Of a DNA stretch of 64,000 nucleotides, positions 1-10,149 are shown in pieces. Source of the stretch: Phymatolithon calcareum. Its lineage: Eukaryota; Rhodophyta; Florideophyceae; Hapalidiales. The stretch covers positions 2,790,001-2,854,000 of the forward strand of contig OZ345362.1 of assembly GCA_977006965.1 (NCBI GenBank). Direction: 5' to 3'. Positions within the stretch are counted from its first letter, which is position 1; every line of letters starts with the position of its first letter. Both the position numbers and the translations under genes were made by a program. The notes under the pieces are model-generated. The model did not search any database, was not told the DNA's origin, and saw only the letters and a program-made list of their open reading frames with translations.

Positions 1-910
1 GAGATTAACTCAGAAATCCCAAAATCCAGTTCCAGAAGCGGTCGGAAAGCACCTTGCAATTTGGATGCGGTTATTGTTAGACACCACATTATGTAAACAA
101 CATAAATCTATTCGCGATCGAAGAGCAGATGAAATTCCTAGTGCGGGAAAGTTCTTATTATCTCCCAACGCAATCATGCACAAGCCTTAGCGTATATCCT
201 AGCTAATGCAGAGCAGAAACTCTTGACTGTTGAACTTCCACAGTTGTGCTGCTGCTTACACTTGCACAGGACGCCCAGCTATTTCCCCCTCGACGCATTG
301 TTCTATTGTATTCTGCATTTGCCCTAAGTGAGATTGTCAGCGCCTCGAAGGTCCGACGTTTTCGCTATTCTCCTGGAAGCATATCAATTAATGTTCAATA
401 TTTGCCCTCTCACCATCGATCGAGCTTGTTGCAGAGCTCAACTACTTGATTCGCTCAAATGTTTATTCCAAGAGCACAGAACCTATAGAGCCCTTGAGAA
501 ATGGAAATGCGACACGTCAGTTTGTTCGAGAGCTATATGTTCCCTGTCCTTCTTTTTGAGCGTTTTAGAAGACAATTTAGATAAGAGCTACGTTGAATTG
601 GGTCAATTCTGCCCCCAGGTTTGGGAAGGGAAATATAAAACGAGGTTTTATAAGGATTCTCGGGGCCTTGTACATGAAAATGACACGAATAACCACACCC
701 ATGGCCGTTCCACGACTCTACATATCAGGGCAGTAAACGAAATCTTGCGGGGCTTCGGAACTAGCGCACGAAATTCAACCAAACTGCCAATTCAACGACC
801 TCTTTTAAGGCATCTCAGGTGCTTAACCATTCATCAAGCCTGGAGAAGCAGAGCCAACCACGCGAGTGAAGGAACACTTTCGCAGTCTTCCATTTCTCCA
901 AGCTTCAAAA
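1..910. other. No gene recognised
   Basis: Mixed-composition sequence upstream of the first TIMP-like gene. A frame open across about 328-1020 has no recognisable domain and overlaps the start of the secreted-protein gene in another frame, so I treat it as chance. I see no TATA-like box close to the gene start. Confidence 0.5.
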
Positions 911-1372
911 ATGAAGTTCGCAGTAGTCGTTGCTGTCCTCGCGGCAGTCGCCTTCGCTTCTCCCCCGGCCACGTGTTCTTGCACGATGCCGTCTTCCGTG
1001 CGCACTGCATACGAGACTGAGACTACCCCGACGTTCAAGGCGAAAGCCATCTCCATTCTTGACGTTCCCAATGATGCCTACACCTGGACTGTTATGGATG
1101 TCAAAGTCACTTTCCGCGGATGTGCCCCATCCACCCCCCAGATTGTTGTTAAGTCCCCCAAGTCCGTTGCCGGATGTGGCGTCACCTTCGAGCCGAACAC
1201 CATGAACTTGATTACCGTTCGCAAGTCCGGTTCCTCCACCCCGCCACCAAGCGTTGCCGCTTACGGTCTTGATGTGTATTCTGCTGTGTCGTGCAACTTC
1301 AACAAGAAGTGGGATGATGTTCCGTACGAAGACCAGACTTTCTGCTTCTACAGCCCCGTGCGGGGCTGCTAA
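911..1372 (+). CDS. Secreted TIMP/netrin-domain-like protein, copy 1
   Basis: A 153-residue secreted protein resembling the N-terminal (NTR) domain of tissue inhibitors of metalloproteinases. Seen: a hydrophobic signal peptide from M1, then a C-x-C pair (CSC, residues 22-24) almost at the predicted mature N terminus, a central VTFRGC, a GCG, and a late SCNFNKKW that resembles the CNF..pW motif of TIMPs. Six cysteines are shared with copy 2, as expected for three NTR disulphides; copy 1 has an additional one (FCF). Known of the family: in animal TIMPs the free amino group of Cys1 in C-x-C chelates the protease zinc. Inferred: an extracellular inhibitor or matrix protein. I chose the ATG at 911 because it begins the signal peptide; the in-frame ATG at 866 would put 15 polar residues in front. 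A polyadenylation-like AATAAA lies at 1478-1483. The gene is a tandem duplicate of the next one, with about four residues in five identical in the mature part. Activity against any protease is unproven. Confidence 0.72.
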   Translation: MKFAVVVAVLAAVAFASPPATCSCTMPSSVRTAYETETTPTFKAKAISILDVPNDAYTWTVMDVKVTFRGCAPSTPQIVVKSPKSVAGCGVTFEPNTMNLITVRKSGSSTPPPSVAAYGLDVYSAVSCNFNKKWDDVPYEDQTFCFYSPVRGC

Positions 1373-2210
1373 ATTCAGCCACGTAGTGTCGCCGGTACTG
1401 CATTAATGAAACGCACTGAGAATGTCGGAAGGGCATTCTCACAAGTAGAGTGAGGAGAAGTAAAATCCTATTTGATGAATAAACATTGTTGTTTTTTTAC
1501 ATCTATCATATGAAGCTTTCGCTGCACGTTCGAGCGTTTTCGTCTAATGAAGGAAATAGTCAGGAAGATCGCGACTTTCTTCAGTACTGTGGAGGGACAC
1601 ATGCGTCACGGTTGGTGAGATGGATTAGTATTTCCACAAGAAGGGGAAATAAAAAGTGACTACAGCGAGTACGTGCAGACTGCTGAAACATAGGGAAGCC
1701 GGAGAGTTTATAAATGTAGTAGAACAGGTGCACTTTGATAAGGCAGCGGATTTCCACCAGCATTGATTTTAGCCTCAGAGGCCTTTAATCATGGCCCAGA
1801 GTTCCAAAGCAAAATTTCTGCATTGTGCCGAAAGCACAAAATGTAAAAGAAGTACAAAGAATTTCCGTCTGAATTAGAAGTCGTAAGCTGGGACAGAAGC
1901 ACTAATTGAGGGGAACTTGAATCTGCAAAAAGTGGGGCAGACTTTCGAGAAAATCTTACACTCTCTCTTTGTACCGTGCACATAAGGGTACACTGTAACA
2001 CTCAAATAGACCAGAACAATTACATACTTGAAGGATGGCAACAAAAATGGGGACATGGGAATCGATTGCCAAGCTCAACTTCCACGTCACGGTGTCGGAC
2101 AAATTCAAATTGCCGAGGCTTTTCCAAAACTTGGAAACCATATTTAAAGTTGCACATTAAACGACGTAGTGCTGAGCCAACTCTCAGGCATCCCTTCCAT
2201 CTCCACGACA
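1373..2210. other. Spacer between the two TIMP-like genes, with TATA-like box
   Basis: There is no supported gene in this 0.8-kb spacer. It holds the AATAAA at 1478-1483 for copy 1. A TATTTAAA at 2141-2148, about 63 bases before the ATG of copy 2, is a plausible TATA box. Confidence 0.45.
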
Positions 2211-2690
2211 ATGAAGCTCTCGACAGTTTTTCTCGTATTGGCTGCTATTGCGACCGTGACGTTAGCAATGCCCTCGGGAACCTGCTCGTGCTCCATGCCG
2301 AAGACGCTCATGTCCGGATTTGACACGGAAACCACCCCGGTGTTCAAGGTTAAGGCCATCTCCATTCTTGACGTCCTGAACGATGCTTACACATGGACTG
2401 TTATGGAAGTCAAAGTCGTTTTCCGCGGATGTGCCCCGTCAACCACGCAGATTGTTGTCAAGTCCCCCAAGTCTGTTGTGGGATGTGGTTTCCACTTCGA
2501 GCCGAACAACACGTACTTGGCCACACTTCGCAAGTCCGGTTCTTCCACTCCGCCACCAAGCGTTGCCGCGTATGGTCTTGATGTGTATTCTGCTGTGTCG
2601 TGCAACTTCAACAAGAAGTGGGATGATGTGCCATACGACGACAAGACGAACCTATTCTACAGTCCTGTGCGGGGCTGTGCGACTGTATGA
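2211..2690 (+). CDS. Secreted TIMP/netrin-domain-like protein, copy 2
   Basis: A 160-residue paralogue of the upstream gene. Seen: signal peptide (M1 to about residue 23), then TCSCSMP with the same C-x-C, VVFRGC, VGCG, and SCNFNKKWDD near the C terminus. The block around AISILDV-NDAYTWTVM and the stretch SGSSTPPPSVAAYGLDVYSA are almost unchanged between copies, while the segment just after C-x-C, which corresponds to the protease-facing edge in TIMPs, differs most. The extra FCF cysteine of copy 1 is absent, so this copy has only the six paired ones. The start at 2211 begins the signal peptide; the in-frame codon at 2169 is upstream of any hydrophobic segment. The two genes are head-to-tail with an 838-bp spacer, so this is a recent tandem duplication. 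A role as a metalloproteinase inhibitor is inferred from fold signature only. Confidence 0.72.
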   Translation: MKLSTVFLVLAAIATVTLAMPSGTCSCSMPKTLMSGFDTETTPVFKVKAISILDVLNDAYTWTVMEVKVVFRGCAPSTTQIVVKSPKSVVGCGFHFEPNNTYLATLRKSGSSTPPPSVAAYGLDVYSAVSCNFNKKWDDVPYDDKTNLFYSPVRGCATV

Positions 2691-4456
2691 GATGTGCTCT
2701 GAAAGCTCATAAACAAAACGTTTATCGAGGTATAAGTTCTGTGAAGTAAATTTAGGTAGGTAGAATGAACATCTTGGTTCCGCGGGTCTTCAAATTACAA
2801 CAGCAAAAGATAAAGAACAGGGCAAATAAGCTACAGTACATAAAATTCCAAGAATTTCAGTTTTGGAATGCACAATTGTCACCAAGCACTAACAATATGC
2901 CCCGCGAAATGACTCCTTCGCAAGAAATAATCAAGCAAATAATTGAGAACGAAGTGTGGCAGACGATTTTCCACCCAAAACGGTGGATGGCAACGCACTA
3001 GTTTATCCTTTCCTCTCTGTCGGTATCACTCCTTGAACACAATCTCAAAACTTTCACGATATAAACTTATGTCTGCTGTAAAACACAACGGAGCGAAGAG
3101 TCCCGTGCTACTTAGAGGGCACCGATTCGTTACTCGACATACCAGAAATAGCTTGCTAATGCACATACCGGCAGATCAGGACATCAGATCGCACATCATT
3201 CTCAAGTTTCGGAGTGCTTTGTTCCCTCTAAAATTCGCTCTTGAAATGGCCGCATCAGTAGCGCCGAACCCTGTCATCAGCGAGCACATCGTAATACTAC
3301 TGAATGTATCACTCGGGTGCTCAGGCCGTTAAGCTCGGCTTCACTTAGAGGATTCAACTGTATTGCCGAGACAAATCATTGTTCCGAGAATACCATTGAA
3401 ATTAGTTTAGATATGTACCCTGAGATTGAACAACGGTTTTTTTACGCACGAACAGAATGATCGAAAAGCGACTCCGAACACGAGGGGCTGGAATTGTGTT
3501 CTTCGTTTGTCTTTCCTTTGCCAAATTAAGATATTGGCAGACGAAGCGACAGGGCTCAATAAATCACGAATCTTTACTATTCATGTTTCAGGCACTCTGG
3601 GAATGGATCGCAACTGCGACGAATACGTTACTGAAGTAATCATGACGAATGTGCACTCCATGGAACAGAGGCTTACTGCTGACTTGTGTCGAGAATAGAA
3701 GCCTTATATGTCGTCCGACGGTTTGCTTCGCTCGCCAATGCATTCTGCGGGAAGAGCTATTCGAACCACTGCACACGATAAGGTATGCAGGGGGCCGTCT
3801 TGCCTTAGTGTCATTGTGTCTACCGTCATCTGATGGCTCACTCACTGAAGGTTATCTAGAGGATGTTTATGCGTTAGCCCGTTTCGAAAAATTACTTGCG
3901 ATTTGCTAGCAAAGTTCTGTGAACAACAGAGAAGATTTTGTTACTCAATGCTTTGTTATATTTTTGCGTGGGAATGCTGGTACTTTCGTCCTCGTTTATT
4001 CCAAGCTTAGTACGAAATTCTCATTTTCAGGATCCACGTCGCAGGAAGGAAAGGCGCTTAGCATCAAGTGTCTTCGAGACCGAGAGCTCTCCAGTAGCAG
4101 GCGCAGATTTGCGAATTGTACAGTACCAAACTTTTTTAGCCTAGTATTATTCGGCTAAAGAAGTTATCAGGCTAAAAATGATAGGCCTTTCGTTTTTGGC
4201 CTAAATATGAAGCTGAGTGTATGTTGCAATTTAGAGCAGAATTTGAGTATTTTGCTTACATTTTGGAAGCAGAACCCATTCCAAGCAACAACAATCATAT
4301 GACTTGTGTACATACGTGTAATCGTAACAAGCAGATTCTTTTAGAAAATGTCGGGCATAACCGTATCATCAGAAGACCAACCCTTCGTTACCCGTCTGTC
4401 TGACCACTCCGCCATCTCAGTCAAGACCTTCGCCGAAGGAGGGCCTCATCAGCACA
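2691..4456. other. No gene recognised
   Basis: About 1.8 kb of AT-rich sequence after the TIMP-like pair. Only short unrelated open frames occur, without domains or membrane segments. A GGCTAAA-type motif recurs around 4135-4205, possibly an old repeat. Confidence 0.4.
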
Positions 4457-4984
4457 ATGCAGTCGTATTCTGCGTTGGGCGGGAAGTCGAAGGCGACGGA
4501 AATCCTCTCTCCTCCGCCAGCATCTGGTTCGATTTCAGTTTACGCCCAAAAACTTACATCCATAGCCTTTATCGTCCTCTGCTCCACAGTGGTCTTTGGC
4601 CACGTCTCCAATATTGCGTTTGCCACTAGAATGTGCAGCGGGCTTTGTCGATGGCATATTGTGCTTGGCGCCGGTTCCTTTGTGTATTCGTTGATACTCT
4701 TGCTTATGAACCATCTCGCGGAAGGCGGTAAAATCTCGCGCGATGGTTGTTTTACCCATGGACGTGAGGTGCATCTCATCCTAGTCCTCGTTCTCTTCTG
4801 GACTTTCGGGGTCATTACTGTGTCGACGCACAATGGTGGTGACGGCATAGTGCTGTGGTTTACATGGCTTGCATTTTTCGGCTCCTTGTATGCGGGTTTT
4901 AAGGCCTACCACTCGTTTAAGGAAGAAGACTTACCGACTGTACTTCCAGCGGGCTTCGATGGCGACGATTTCGTGTATGGTTAA
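4457..4984 (+). CDS. Four-helix membrane protein, family of unknown function, copy A
   Basis: A 175-residue integral membrane protein that I cannot assign to a named family. Seen: a polar N terminus of about 30 residues, then four hydrophobic segments at roughly 33-53, 68-88, 106-124 and 132-150, and a short acidic C-terminal tail. Between helices 1 and 2 is a CSGLC motif, and helix 4 carries WLAFFGSLYAGFKAYHSFKEE. The same two signatures (CDGLC and WLAFFGSIYATFKAYHASKEE) occur in the gene convergent with it at 5430-6005, so the pair are paralogues. The topology resembles MARVEL-type four-helix proteins, but that is only a shape comparison. An AATAAA at 5229-5234 lies between the two converging genes. 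Location in the cell is unknown. Confidence 0.75.
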   Translation: MQSYSALGGKSKATEILSPPPASGSISVYAQKLTSIAFIVLCSTVVFGHVSNIAFATRMCSGLCRWHIVLGAGSFVYSLILLLMNHLAEGGKISRDGCFTHGREVHLILVLVLFWTFGVITVSTHNGGDGIVLWFTWLAFFGSLYAGFKAYHSFKEEDLPTVLPAGFDGDDFVYG

Positions 4985-5429
4985 CGCCCTACACATTTTT
5001 GCGCAACTGGAAAGGCACGTTGCCCATTGTCTTGGCGGTTGTGCTCTTCGCTTCTCGCAACTCATGTTCGTGGAATTGGCGAACGACTACTTCTGTACAC
5101 AGTCCCGCGTCAAGTTTTTGGATACCGCCCCACCCATGCAATGTCACATTCGACTCTAACGTTACTATTGACTCCGTTGTGACGAAGACATAGTGGGGTC
5201 GTGAAGGAGATTGGGGGATCCATTCTTTAATAAACCATATGCTTGGACAATATGAGTGTCATTTTCGACAAACAATCTCGCAGAGGCAGAAAGCAATATC
5301 ACTGTGGTTTATTATGTATACAAGCTGGAAGCTACCTTGCCAACCGCCTTACCGCACGGTGCGCTCTCAAGTGACTTATTTGAACAACGCTGAGGCACGA
5401 CTGGAACTCAAAAGGAAAAGGTAAAGTGT

Positions 5430-6005
5430 TCAAAAGTTGGCAAAATGCTCCTCTTCTTCAGGCGCAGTGGCAAACGCAAACGGTGTAAAGTTAATCGCAC
5501 GTTGCTCCTCCTTAGACGCATGATAAGCCTTGAAAGTTGCATAAATCGAGCCGAAAAACGCCAACCAACCAAAGAAAATGCCGACACCGGACGCATGCAG
5601 CGAAGCTGTGCGTCGAGTAACAGCAGAGAGACCACCAACACCTGCACCCCACCAGACGACAAGCATTGCCATGAATCGCATCTCCGCCACGGAGGTGAAC
5701 CAGTTTCCTCGATCCATTTTCGTCGTCCAGGTCATACGATGTCCGAGGAGGAGCAGCGACGTGATGATGACTGAAATAACTCCGGTCGCAATGGCATATT
5801 TGCAGAGTCCATCGCATTCCTTATTGTTCGCAGCACGGTTCACAGTTGAACCAAAGACAACCATCGACGCAAGCCAGACGAAACATTCGCCGAATAATTT
5901 TTGCGCAAAGGTGCTCAGCTCGCCCGAGCGCGGGGGGCCGGACAAAAACGGGTCACGTGGCTCATCCACGTGCTCACTGCCCGCTTCGCTTTTCGGCGGT
6001 TCCAT
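5430..6005 (-). CDS. Four-helix membrane protein, family of unknown function, copy B
   Basis: A 191-residue paralogue of the protein at 4457-4984, on the opposite strand and convergent with it. Seen: a longer acidic and proline-rich N-terminal tail, four hydrophobic segments, the cysteine motif CDGLC between helices 1 and 2, a WW pair in helix 3, and WLAFFGSIYATFKAYHASKEE at helix 4, then an acidic tail ending in EEEE. The first ATG is at 6005; the same frame runs further upstream but only from a TTG at 6041, so I take 6005. Conservation of the loop cysteines and of helix 4 suggests these are functionally constrained. An inverted duplication would explain the arrangement. No function is assigned. 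Confidence 0.75.
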   Translation of the reverse strand: MEPPKSEAGSEHVDEPRDPFLSGPPRSGELSTFAQKLFGECFVWLASMVVFGSTVNRAANNKECDGLCKYAIATGVISVIITSLLLLGHRMTWTTKMDRGNWFTSVAEMRFMAMLVVWWGAGVGGLSAVTRRTASLHASGVGIFFGWLAFFGSIYATFKAYHASKEEQRAINFTPFAFATAPEEEEHFANF

Positions 6006-6325
6006 CGCGCCCCGCGCTAATGTCCAATTCAGGCTGTTCAAGTGGTGGCATCCGCGGGTAAGCGCAGGCCAGCAGCAGTATCTTCAGTGCGGACGGCACT
6101 TGGCAATTGCAACTGTTCGCGAGCACTGTATGGCATTCTGGATAAGAACATGGTCTCAATTTTACCTCAGTTTCCAGAATGCTCCCTCGATCCATGGATG
6201 CACGGTGACAAAAAAATTGAGGAAATGACCACTCTTAGAAATGAGCATCAATTAAAATTTTAAAAAAGCTTGATTTGATACGTGCCAATAGAGCCTAATG
6301 ACACAGAACTGTACTTTATATCAGA

Positions 6326-6374
6326 AGTATGATAGAGTATCAAGGACATTAAATTTTCTTTATACTCTATCATA
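6326..6374. repeat. Perfect 14-bp inverted repeat
   Basis: GTATGATAGAGTAT and its exact reverse complement are separated by 21 bases. The core TATGATAGAGT recurs at about 11644. It could be a tiny fold-back element or the end of an unrecognised transposon. Confidence 0.6.
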
Positions 6375-6440
6375 CATCAGCATAGATACTAGATTTCGCG
6401 ATATGACAAAATATCAAGATTTCTACTCCGTTATCAACTA

Positions 6441-6838
6441 CAGTCAGACCTCGATAAATGGATGGGCAATGTGGAATGGTCCAATATTCTCAAAATCGAG
6501 GTTATTCTCAAGTCGAATTTTGAATCATAAGTTTTGGATCACACGTGCGCCGAACAGTAGCCATATTCTACTGCACTGTATGCCAATGGCAGGATAAACA
6601 TGAAAAGTACTTACAGTATTCTACGAGCGAGGATATGCACCGTGTACGCTAAACAAAATTATAACAAAATTTAAGGTATGCCCCGTGACCTCGAACATGA
6701 AGTAATGCTCCTATCAAATATTCTAGAATCCTTTAATTTTCGTTAAATTTAGGCGGATACGGTATTCGTGGAGCACTCGATTATGCTGCTAACCGAGGTT
6801 ATTCTAAAAAAGAGGTTCCATTTATCGAGGTCTGACTG
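6441..6838. mobile_element. pogo/Tc1-mariner-type MITE with TA target duplication
   Basis: A 398-bp non-autonomous element. The terminal inverted repeat begins CAGTCAGACCTCGATAAATG at the left and is matched by the reverse complement at 6818-6838. Both ends abut a TA dinucleotide (6439-6440 and 6839-6840), the target duplication of Tc1/mariner elements, and the CAGTC..ACCTCGAT start is typical of pogo/Tigger ends. There is no open frame of note inside, so it must have depended on a transposase in trans. Confidence 0.85.
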
Positions 6839-7088
6839 TACTGTAAATTCATAAGATGCAAAATTTTGCGCAGAGACACCGTTGATTTTCGAGGAAATTC
6901 GCTGCATGGGCCGAAAAAGGTGGCAAAATTCGCTAAATCGGCACCCCTTGCAAAAACTACTACTCGTTATGATATGAGCTAGACAGCCGCTTACCATTGC
7001 AGTACTCATCCGCTACGCAAAGTCTACCCCTAGTCGCATTCGACTGCTAAGCTAACTCACAACGCTCTCACTCGAACCGTCTGAAGTC

Positions 7089-7499
7089 ATGGAAAAAGAA
7101 GGAGCCCGTGCAAAGGGTGAAAGACTACCCTGGAGCAAACTTGGACGACGTTGTCAACCTCGTAAACGTCTATTGGCAAGCACATCGATGGGCAACTTCC
7201 TCACGCCTTACTGCTACAAGAAGCACCAGAAAAAATCCTCCAAGCGGAGAAGCCGCTTGTGGAGCCGGAGGTCATCGAAAGTAATATTGCTGAGGTGTTT
7301 TGTTAGCAGCGAAGTGACACCATTCCACGTGGTAGTTAACAGCGACTACAGTGGTAGATGCTCTTGCCACCACTTTGAAGAGCACCAGCGGTCATGTAGC
7401 CACGTCGTCGCTGCACTTTTATACGCTTCTAGAAGCTTGGCGCAGCATCGGGTCGCGTTCGACCCGGGAAACAAAAACTGGTTTGGGGACGCATGGTGA
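7089..7499 (+). pseudogene. SWIM zinc-finger remnant of MULE transposase
   Basis: An open frame of 136 codons that starts with the same MEK as its sibling at 19163 but is frameshifted in the first half. The sibling-like sequence (DYPGANLDDVVN) is found in a different frame. The C-terminal half contains a SWIM zinc finger, CSCHHFEEHQRSCSH (C-x-C-x9-C-x-H), the DNA-binding module found in MuDR-type transposases. The catalytic DDE domain expected between these parts is absent. Homology to the sibling resumes after the inserted MITE, at about 8100-8370, where the zinc-knuckle region is broken by a stop. This copy is therefore dead. Confidence 0.75.
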
Positions 7500-7544
7500 G
7501 GACAGCATCACTCGTGTTGCAATCACTGATGACTAGCTAATACC

Positions 7545-8096
7545 AGGGGAAAGTTATACACGGGGAGGAAAGCCAGTTTTGGAAGTTTCAAAGATTATAC
7601 TGAGAACGTTGGTTGCGTTGTGCACGGTAAATTATGAGGGATTTCGAGTATCAAAAATATATCTTAAAAGCTGATGTTGACGCGCTGCGAGACGTGCCCG
7701 TCGCCCGTGATCTGCCAATAAGAACGGCGCTTGAGCCAGGTGCACTACGAAATGGACGTGCGTGTGCGTTAACGGTTGCTTGCGTGGGTCCGGGATCGAT
7801 GTGTGCGCAGGTGAAAGGTGCGATAACTTGGGCTCAAAGTCATCGTTTATGCACACCGCACTACACACTGCCCATCAACGTTAATTCTGATAATTTTCAG
7901 CCAGAGGCGAATGGTGCAACGTGAGCCGTCACAACATTGGGAGTCCCAATGTTCACAACTTCCTAACGCCTTTCTCACATATTTTTATGATGCATTTCGT
8001 ATTGCCGTTCACGCTTCATACAGACCGTACGTGAAGCGCTTGAGAAAAACGGTATGGCAACCGACTTGCTTTCCTCCCCCTGTATAACTTTCCTCT
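7545..8096. mobile_element. MITE of the AGGGGA..GTTAT family, inside the MULE
   Basis: A 552-bp insertion that splits the SWIM-protein remnant. The terminal inverted repeats are AGGGGAAAGTTATACACGGG at the left and, read from the right, AGAGGAAAGTTATACAGGGG; similarity continues for about 30 bp. The flanks GCTAATACC (7536-7544) and GCTAGTACA (8097-8105) agree at seven of nine positions, consistent with an aged 9-bp target duplication. The comparison with the sibling element at 19-20 kb, which lacks this stretch, confirms that it is an insertion. A related element with similar ends lies in the copia retrotransposon at 57277-57630. Confidence 0.78.
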
Positions 8097-8523
8097 GCTA
8101 GTACATGATGATTTTGTACCTTTTGACCTTGTCGCTGAGCCGGGCTGCAAGCGCAAGAGGCCGTACTTGCCGTCCGAAAGGAAGGCCCGGCACTGCTCCT
8201 CATCCGCAGAGTAGCGATCACTTCTAGGAGACATGCGTCAGGCGGAACATCCACATTATTGTTGAGGCGAAGCGAAAACTCATCGAAAATGCAGCTCAGT
8301 CCATAGTAATTGACCTCACCGCCTGCGTTGGCGGTGATACTACGTGCCAGGAGCTAAAGCATAGAAAGTAGCGAATTTTATTTTTTGACAAGTTTATATT
8401 AAATATAAACTTGTCATAAATTTTATAGAGTGGTCTCTGAATCATAACGAGTAGTAGTTTTTGCAAGGGGTGCCGATTTAGCGAAATTTGCAACCTTTTT
8501 CGGTCCATACAGCGAATTTCCTC

Positions 8524-8942
8524 TAGGGATGGCTCTCCCGAAATATTGGCCCGGAGGGCCGTACTTGCCCTCTATCAGTGGCCCTCTAGAGGGGAGGGGC
8601 CCTCTTTGACCCTCATTACAGACCTGATTTCGGGCCCCGAAAAGCCCGAAACTGGGGAGGATTGTTTCATCAGACATCAGTATCATACGTCAGAAGCACG
8701 GGCAGGTTGATTTCTCGTCCTGAATCCGTAGCCCTCATGCCATGAAGCTAATGCTGCGTCCACGTTTCTGTATACTGTACAATTCTGTCAATATTCTAAT
8801 ATCATAAGCACTTCGTTGTCGTAAGAATATCATAAGCCCGAAAGGAGCCCTCTACTTGGCGCGAGGGAGAGGGCAAAATCCCCTCTTTGAGGTAAAAAAG
8901 GGCCCATTTCGGGGAGGGGCCCTTTCGGGAGGGCCATCCCTA
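8524..8942. mobile_element. hAT-like MITE with 8-bp target duplication
   Basis: A 419-bp element with ends TAGGGATGGCTCTCCCGAAA and, read from the right, TAGGGATGGCCCTCCCGAAA. The flanking direct repeat ATTTCCTC (8516-8523 and 8943-8950) is an 8-bp target duplication, as made by hAT transposases, and TAGGGATGG is a typical hAT end. The interior is rich in GGCCC and GAGGG motifs in both orientations, probably subterminal transposase-binding repeats. It inserted exactly into the outer end of the MULE terminal repeat, so it is younger than the MULE. Confidence 0.9.
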
Positions 8943-8960
8943 ATTTCCTCGTTGATTTTC

Positions 8961-10140
8961 AGCAAATTTATCAGTCTTCTCACAAGTGTCAGAGTATGAC
9001 CATCGAACAACTTCACTGCTCGTAGGTGGATTATCGTAGTTGACAGCATTTCAAAAACATGTATTCAATCTATCGCCACGTATTTGCAATTAGTCTCGTA
9101 ATCGTCACCAAAAACTCGTCAGTGAATCTGTTTATGTTTGACAGATATTATCACTTAGCTTTTCTTTAAGTGCTAACATCTGTATTGCATACTTAACGTC
9201 CCGATTCGGTAGATGTATTCAGATACACGCGCAATAACTGTAGTATACAGTGTTAAAAATACTTCCAAATATATAATAATGTGTAATCAATACTAAATAC
9301 CTTTGAATTAAAAGGCAAACAGGTCAGGAATCTTTTCAGCTCATTAACCCAAGAGGAGAATATGAAGCGCATGAAAGATTGAACTTGATGCCATTTCACC
9401 AAAGCAACCCAAGGATCAAGCAGAGATTCTACATATAACGTAGAATCAGGGATGTGACGTAAGGTCAACGAATCCAACTTCCTTGTCTGTATGAAGTCGG
9501 GAGATCGACCCCATATGCATTGCAGCAATCTACTTAATCAATTATATCATACATACCCCTGTTAGTTAATTAGAGAATGAATTAAACTGCACACGGATAG
9601 TCTAATAATAAAGTTCTGATCAAATCGAGAATATTCGATCACGTGCAGCAACCAAGACAGATATCCGGAAACAGGTCATATATCGTGCCATATCACTGTA
9701 CTGCCTCTTGAATTTTTTATGTCCTTTCGGGGAAAGTAGTTTGGAGGGCTGGGGTACTTTCGTGAGTAACATTTAGCAAGTTTTTTACAGATATTATAAG
9801 ACGTGAGAGATTACTGGAGACCAATTTCTTTTTTAGAATACGTATTGATGTGTATATTTAAGCAAACAGGGTTTTCGGTGGGAGAACTTGTAGTACACAA
9901 AAGGTAGAATGCAAATTCCCGGCCTACGACCGACCGCGGAACAGCGCAAGTGCTCACATACGAACGCTGACGCAGAGTTGCCTACCTTAAGCTTTGTGCA
10001 CGTGAACGTCTTTTACTCATTACTTTGTGCCTTCCACTGCTTTCTACTCAATGCCAGTGTACGTAACATTAACCGTCATCACTTTAGCGCGCGCCGTCCC
10101 CGCGCCGTGGGCCGCTGGGTCCTAGAATGACGCTGCCATA
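8961..10140. other. No gene recognised
   Basis: About 1.2 kb of AT-rich sequence. A 91-codon frame on the minus strand (9253-9528) has no recognisable motif. I see no terminal repeats and no tRNA. Confidence 0.4.
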
Positions 10141-10149
10141 AACACGTGT

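Larger units (their letters stand above)
6881..8960. mobile_element. Mutator-like (MULE) derivative with 10-bp target duplication and two nested insertions
   Basis: The element body runs 6891-8950. Both ends are GAGGAAATTC followed by closely matching terminal inverted repeats of about 80 bp (6891-6973 and 8441-8523). The direct repeat GTTGATTTTC flanks it at 6881-6890 and 8951-8960, a 10-bp target duplication within the MULE range. The right end is displaced by a hAT-like MITE (8524-8942) that landed inside the last bases, and a second MITE (7545-8096) sits in the middle. Without these the element is about 1.6 kb minus the second insert. It carries a degraded copy of the same SWIM zinc-finger gene that is better preserved at 19163-19895. 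Length, TIR and coding remnant together make this a secure call. Confidence 0.92.

Noticed and set aside
328-1020. 230-codon frame overlapping the first TIMP-like gene
   Set aside because: No domain, composition unlike the neighbours, and it overlaps a well supported gene in another phase.
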